From Blastomyces gilchristii SLH14081 (Eukaryota > Ascomycota > Eurotiomycetes > Onygenales > Ajellomycetaceae): 64,000 bases of DNA. The notes beneath the pieces are model-generated. The model saw only the letters and a list, made by a program, of their open reading frames with translations. It searched no databases and was not told the origin of the DNA. The number at the start of each line of letters is the position of its first letter. Position 1 is the stretch's first letter. Positions 60,438 through 64,000 of this stretch are shown here, one piece after another. Where the stretch lies: the NCBI RefSeq assembly GCF_000003855.2, contig NW_003101645.1, forward strand, positions 72,531-136,530, in the 5' to 3' direction. Both the position numbers and the translations under genes were made by a program.

Positions 60438-62027
60438 ATGAGTTTAAGAGTATACTCAGTTGATGTGAAAAAAGATGTTTTCCCAGATGTCATTTCTGAG
60501 ATTGAAATTCTAAAGAGAAGAAAGAAGAAAGAAATAGAGAAATAACAAGTTCTTGAAATACAGAAACTGAAAAAAGCAAGCAAAATTCTTGAAAAACAGT
60601 GTCTGAGTGAGAAGAATGAAGAAGTTCTGTTAATTCTTCATACTCAGGCTAGACAACTACAAGAAGTGATTAAGTTCAAACTTGAAATTTTAAACATAAT
60701 TCAAAAAACATTGAAATCTTTCAGTACAGTCACTGACTCTTTTTCATCTTCTACTTCTTCATCTTCTTCTTCAAATCAGAAGAAAATATATACTCAAGTA
60801 GCAGAATCTGCTGTCTTTAAACCTGCTAGTTCAAAATCTGCTCAAAATTCTGAGAAATCTGAGAAGAATATTTCTCAGATCTCTGTTCATAGAAAGAAAA
60901 AAAAAGAAATGTAAAAAGAGAAGAACTTTTAAATCTTCAGAAATAGAAGACTTATTCTCAAAGTTTCAAATCAGAAGAGCTTGTAAAAAAACAAGCTAAA
61001 CTCAAATCTCATTTTCAGAATTAGAAATGAAATTAATCAGTAGTTCTTTTCTCAGTTAATGACTGATATTAAAGTTCAAAAATCAGTCATAGCTTCAATT
61101 GAGTCATCTTTCTTTGAAAACTCTATTATTTTGACTACAATACCTGAATTTAGTGCAGAATTTCTCATTCAGAATAAGAATCTCTGAAAATCAGCAATAG
61201 AATCTCTACTGAATATAACAATTCTATCTGAAAGAGATGAAAAGTGAGATAAATTCATTCTTCATGATATTTCAGTTGAAATTTTTGACTGTGAGAAAGA
61301 AATACTGCTTCTCAAAAATGAATTAGAAGAATATAATTCTATTCAACTGAGAAAAGAGTCTGTATAACTTAATTCAATTAAGTTCAGACAGAGTAGAAGA
61401 AATGCCTCTATTCTAGTATATATAAAAACACTTGAACAATCAAGAATCTCTGAAGTAAGAGTAGCAGATTTGAAAATGAGAGTTCATAAATACAAAGATT
61501 CAAGAATGAATCTCAAAGCTTAAACACAGTGTTTAAACTGTCAAAGATATGAACACTTTGCAATCTCTTATTTCAGAGACTCAAAATACACATTCTGTGC
61601 TAGAAATCACAAAACTAGTGAGTATAAATGTGAAATATGCTCAAAAAGAGATAAAATATATCAATATACTCTGCTTAAGTGCTTCAATTGCAATGAAAAA
61701 CATGCATCTAGCTCAAAAGAATATGTATTTGCTTCAAGAACTCAGAAGAACTGGAGAAAAGATGAAGCTCAAAGTGAATCTAAAACTGAAGAGAAAAGTC
61801 AAGCTAGTAAATTCACAACTATAAGCTCAAAAAGAAGAAACTCTTAACTATCTAGATCTTCAAACTTCAATTCTCCAGCTAAATGTAAACAGAATTTGAA
61901 TTCTCAAACATCTGTTAAGATTAGAGAATTGAGAAATGACTCTGATAATAAACTAGATAGAATGCAAGTAGTTAAGATTCCTGCTTTTCAAAATAGTTAT
62001 AATCTACTATCTGATGATAGTGATTAG
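60438..62027 (+). pseudogene. LINE-f ORF1, 530 codons, with stops
   Basis: ATG 60438-60440 directly after the minisatellite and TAG 62025-62027 give exactly the LINE-c length, and the ORF2 start is again 29 nt away. The N-terminus reads MSLRVYSVDVKKDVF; a Ser-rich stretch and three cysteine clusters (about 61530-61730) match copy c, with more Cys-to-Tyr changes. Equal length in two copies supports the proposed start and stop. Gag-like RNA-binding role as for copy c. Confidence 0.85.
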
Positions 62028-62056
62028 ATTCTACTATATCTTCACTCTCTTTTAGT

Positions 62057-64000
62057 ATGAATATACAACAAAAATAACAAAAAAAGTTTAAAATCTCTTC
62101 AAAAATTATATTTATTTAAAATAATGTGAATAGAAACTCAAATTGCATTTATTCTTGTCTTCAGATTGTATTTGAATAAAAAGTTGACTTTGTACTTCTT
62201 CAAGAACCAAATTTTAATACTGAGCAAAAGTATATTATTTCTCATTCAAGCTATTACTGCTTTCTTCCTGAAAAATCTGAGATAAAATCAAGAGTAGCAA
62301 TCTATGAGAGAAAAAGATCAAGATATCAATTTAATCTGAGATTTGATATTATATCTGACTCTGACATTCTAGTGAGTGACATTATAGATAAAGATAATAA
62401 GTTTGATACTATTCAACTTATAAATATCTATAATGAAAAATCATTGAAAGAAAACAACAATATCTGAACAATTGATAGAGGATTTTTGAATATAACTTTC
62501 TTAAAAAACTCTATAATTGCAGAAGACTTCAATGCACATCATCTCTGATAGAACTCAGAGTATATAAGAGCAGTAAGAGCAGATAAACTGGTTGAATAAA
62601 CTTTTAAGCATTCAATAGATTTAGTTAACAAGTCTGATCAACAAACATTCTTTAGAAAAGACATGAAACAGAAATCTATTATAGATCTAACTTTCATATC
62701 ATAAAATCTAATTGAAAAAAGACTTATAAACTGATTTATTGATTCAAATGAAACCTCAGAATCAGATCATGAGATCATTCAATTTGATATTGAACTGAGT
62801 GAAAAACAAAGAAGTGAAAATCCTCTTCTCTCTAATCAGTATAACTTTGAAAAAGCTGATTGAAAAGTAGTTGAAGAAAGAGTAAAACAGCTGAAATCTG
62901 AAAGACAGAATGAGCTCTATTAAAATCAAAGTCAAGATATATTAAATGAAATGCTTAAGAATAGAGCAAAGCTGATTACATCTATTCTTCTAACAAGTAT
63001 TGAAGAAATTATTTCAAAGAAAAAGTCTTCTGAGTATTTCAAATCTTAATGAAATGAGAATATCACTTCTAAAAGAAAGTAATTAGTCACTGCTAAGAGA
63101 GATTGAAAGAATCACTTAATATCTGATAAAGAGTTCAAAGCTATTCAAAATGAATATTTTCAGATATTAAAAAAGTCAAAACAGATTACTGAAACAAATT
63201 TCTTGAAGAAGTATAAGAAAAAGAAGTTTTCAAAGTCTTCAACTATACTAAAACAAGAAGTGTAGCAAAGCTTTCAACCTTAGAATATGAATTTCAGAAT
63301 GAATTATATACAGCAAATTCTTTTGAGAAAAAATATTAAGCTTTTATAAGAATTCTCTTTCAAAACTCATCATCACATTTAGAAGAGAAGAATATGTCAT
63401 TTTATAAATATATTGATGAAAATAACTGGAAATGACCTGAGCTTATATATGATGAACTAGAGTCAGTAATATTCTCAAGTTCAATTAAAACTGCTGCAGG
63501 GCCTGATTCAATTAATCACTTAATTATTCAAAACACATATTCCTACTTAAAGAATGAATATTTGAGCTCTTTTTCAATCTCTTAAAAAATGATTATCATT
63601 CTGAATGCTGAAGAGAAGCTACTGAAGTAATCCTTGTAAAATCTAATAGAAAGACTTTAATTCCTAAGTTATATAGAGTAATATCTCTGTTGAACTGTTT
63701 AAAAAAAATTCTAGAAAAGATAATAGCTACTAGATTATCTTTTATAAGCTCTATTAGTGATTCTCTTCTATTTAATGAACAAATGAGAGATAGAAAACAA
63801 TATTCTGCAATTAATACTGTTCTCTCAGTTATTCATAATATTCAAGTAGCAAAGTATGAAGACCTGGTCTCAACTGCAGTTTTTATTGATATAAAAGATA
63901 TATTTGATCATGTGTCAAAGTCTAAGATGATTCAAACTTTGAAGATGTTAAAACTGTCACTTTCTCTAATAAAATAAGTCAATTGTTTCATATCTAAAGA
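62057..64000 (+). pseudogene. LINE-f ORF2, N-terminal half (endonuclease, start of reverse transcriptase), broken
   Basis: ATG 62057. The endonuclease motifs NNVNRNSN, VDFVLLQEPNF (about 62183-62215), AEDFNAHHL (about 62522-62545) and SDHEI (about 62765) are visible. Reverse transcriptase starts near 63490; motif A reads FIDIKDIFDH near 63890. One-base differences near 63160 and 63560 relative to copy c indicate small indels. The stretch 63690-63977 is stop-free. The window ends before the YxDD box. Confidence 0.86.

Larger units (their letters stand above)
58697..64000 (+). mobile_element. LINE copy f, 5' end complete, cut by window end
   Basis: Begins with the GC-rich block (58697-59110), two 155-bp units (59064, 59219), the A-tract unit (about 59612-59725) and the 53-bp minisatellite (from 60243). 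ORF1 and the first half of ORF2 follow. It is collinear with LINE-c 25178-30500. The 5' junction with C1 is near 58694-58697; the TSD cannot be verified because the 3' end is outside the window. Confidence 0.92.

Overview
The window looks like the AT-rich, gene-free repeat compartment of a filamentous (probably ascomycete) fungus. I find no intact host gene. Nearly everything is retrotransposon sequence degraded by C-to-T / G-to-A transitions of the repeat-induced point mutation (RIP) type: Trp codons have become TGA or TAG, Gln codons TAA or TAG, and CG, CC and GG are scarce. The elements are recognised by reading through these stops. The fungal assignment rests on the element mix (a Tad/I-type LINE with RNase H, chromodomain gypsy elements, a hAT remnant) plus the RIP-like decay. 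I cannot name the species.

Layout. Six copies (a to f) of one LINE family lie at 1-1903 (a, 3' part), 4301-12077 (b, full length with an assembly gap), 25178-32870 (c, full length), 51715-53295 (e, 5'-truncated), 54752-57493 (d, part of a chimera) and 58697-64000 (f, cut by the window end). Three gypsy families are present. Gypsy-3 (1904-16415, plus strand, 5' end outside the window) is split by LINE-b. Gypsy-1 has four copies: A1 (16752-37892, plus), C1 (from 38433, plus), C2 (40992-58154, plus) and D (43787-49614, minus). Gypsy-2 (21477-36961, minus) sits inside A1 and is itself split by LINE-c. A short hAT-like element (53611-57624) sits inside C2.

The nesting is supported by target-site duplications (TSDs) at nearly every junction: A1 GATCT, Gypsy-2 CTTAC, C2 GATTT, D AAAGA, hAT CATCAGAC, the LINE chimera TTAAGATCTGATAT, LINE-b TAGAAGCTCAG, LINE-c AGACTGAATTAT, LINE-e AACTGAGTAGA. 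The deepest stack is C1 > C2 > hAT > tRNA-headed LINE chimera.

The most interesting points are: (1) 54000-57493, where a GC-rich segment starting with a tRNA-like fold is fused to a truncated LINE and both share one 14-bp TSD, which suggests a template-switch chimera; (2) an RIP-like mutation pattern that hits CpG and CpC as well as CpA, not the classical CpA-dominant one; (3) escape from mutation of the first ~420 bp of the LINE and of the 5' or outer LTR parts; (4) additional ~1.6-1.8 kb regions between chromodomain and 3' LTR in Gypsy-3 (possible sense ORF) and Gypsy-2 (possible antisense ORF in a GC-rich patch).

All element names are local labels. Boundaries without TSD or LTR support are approximate.
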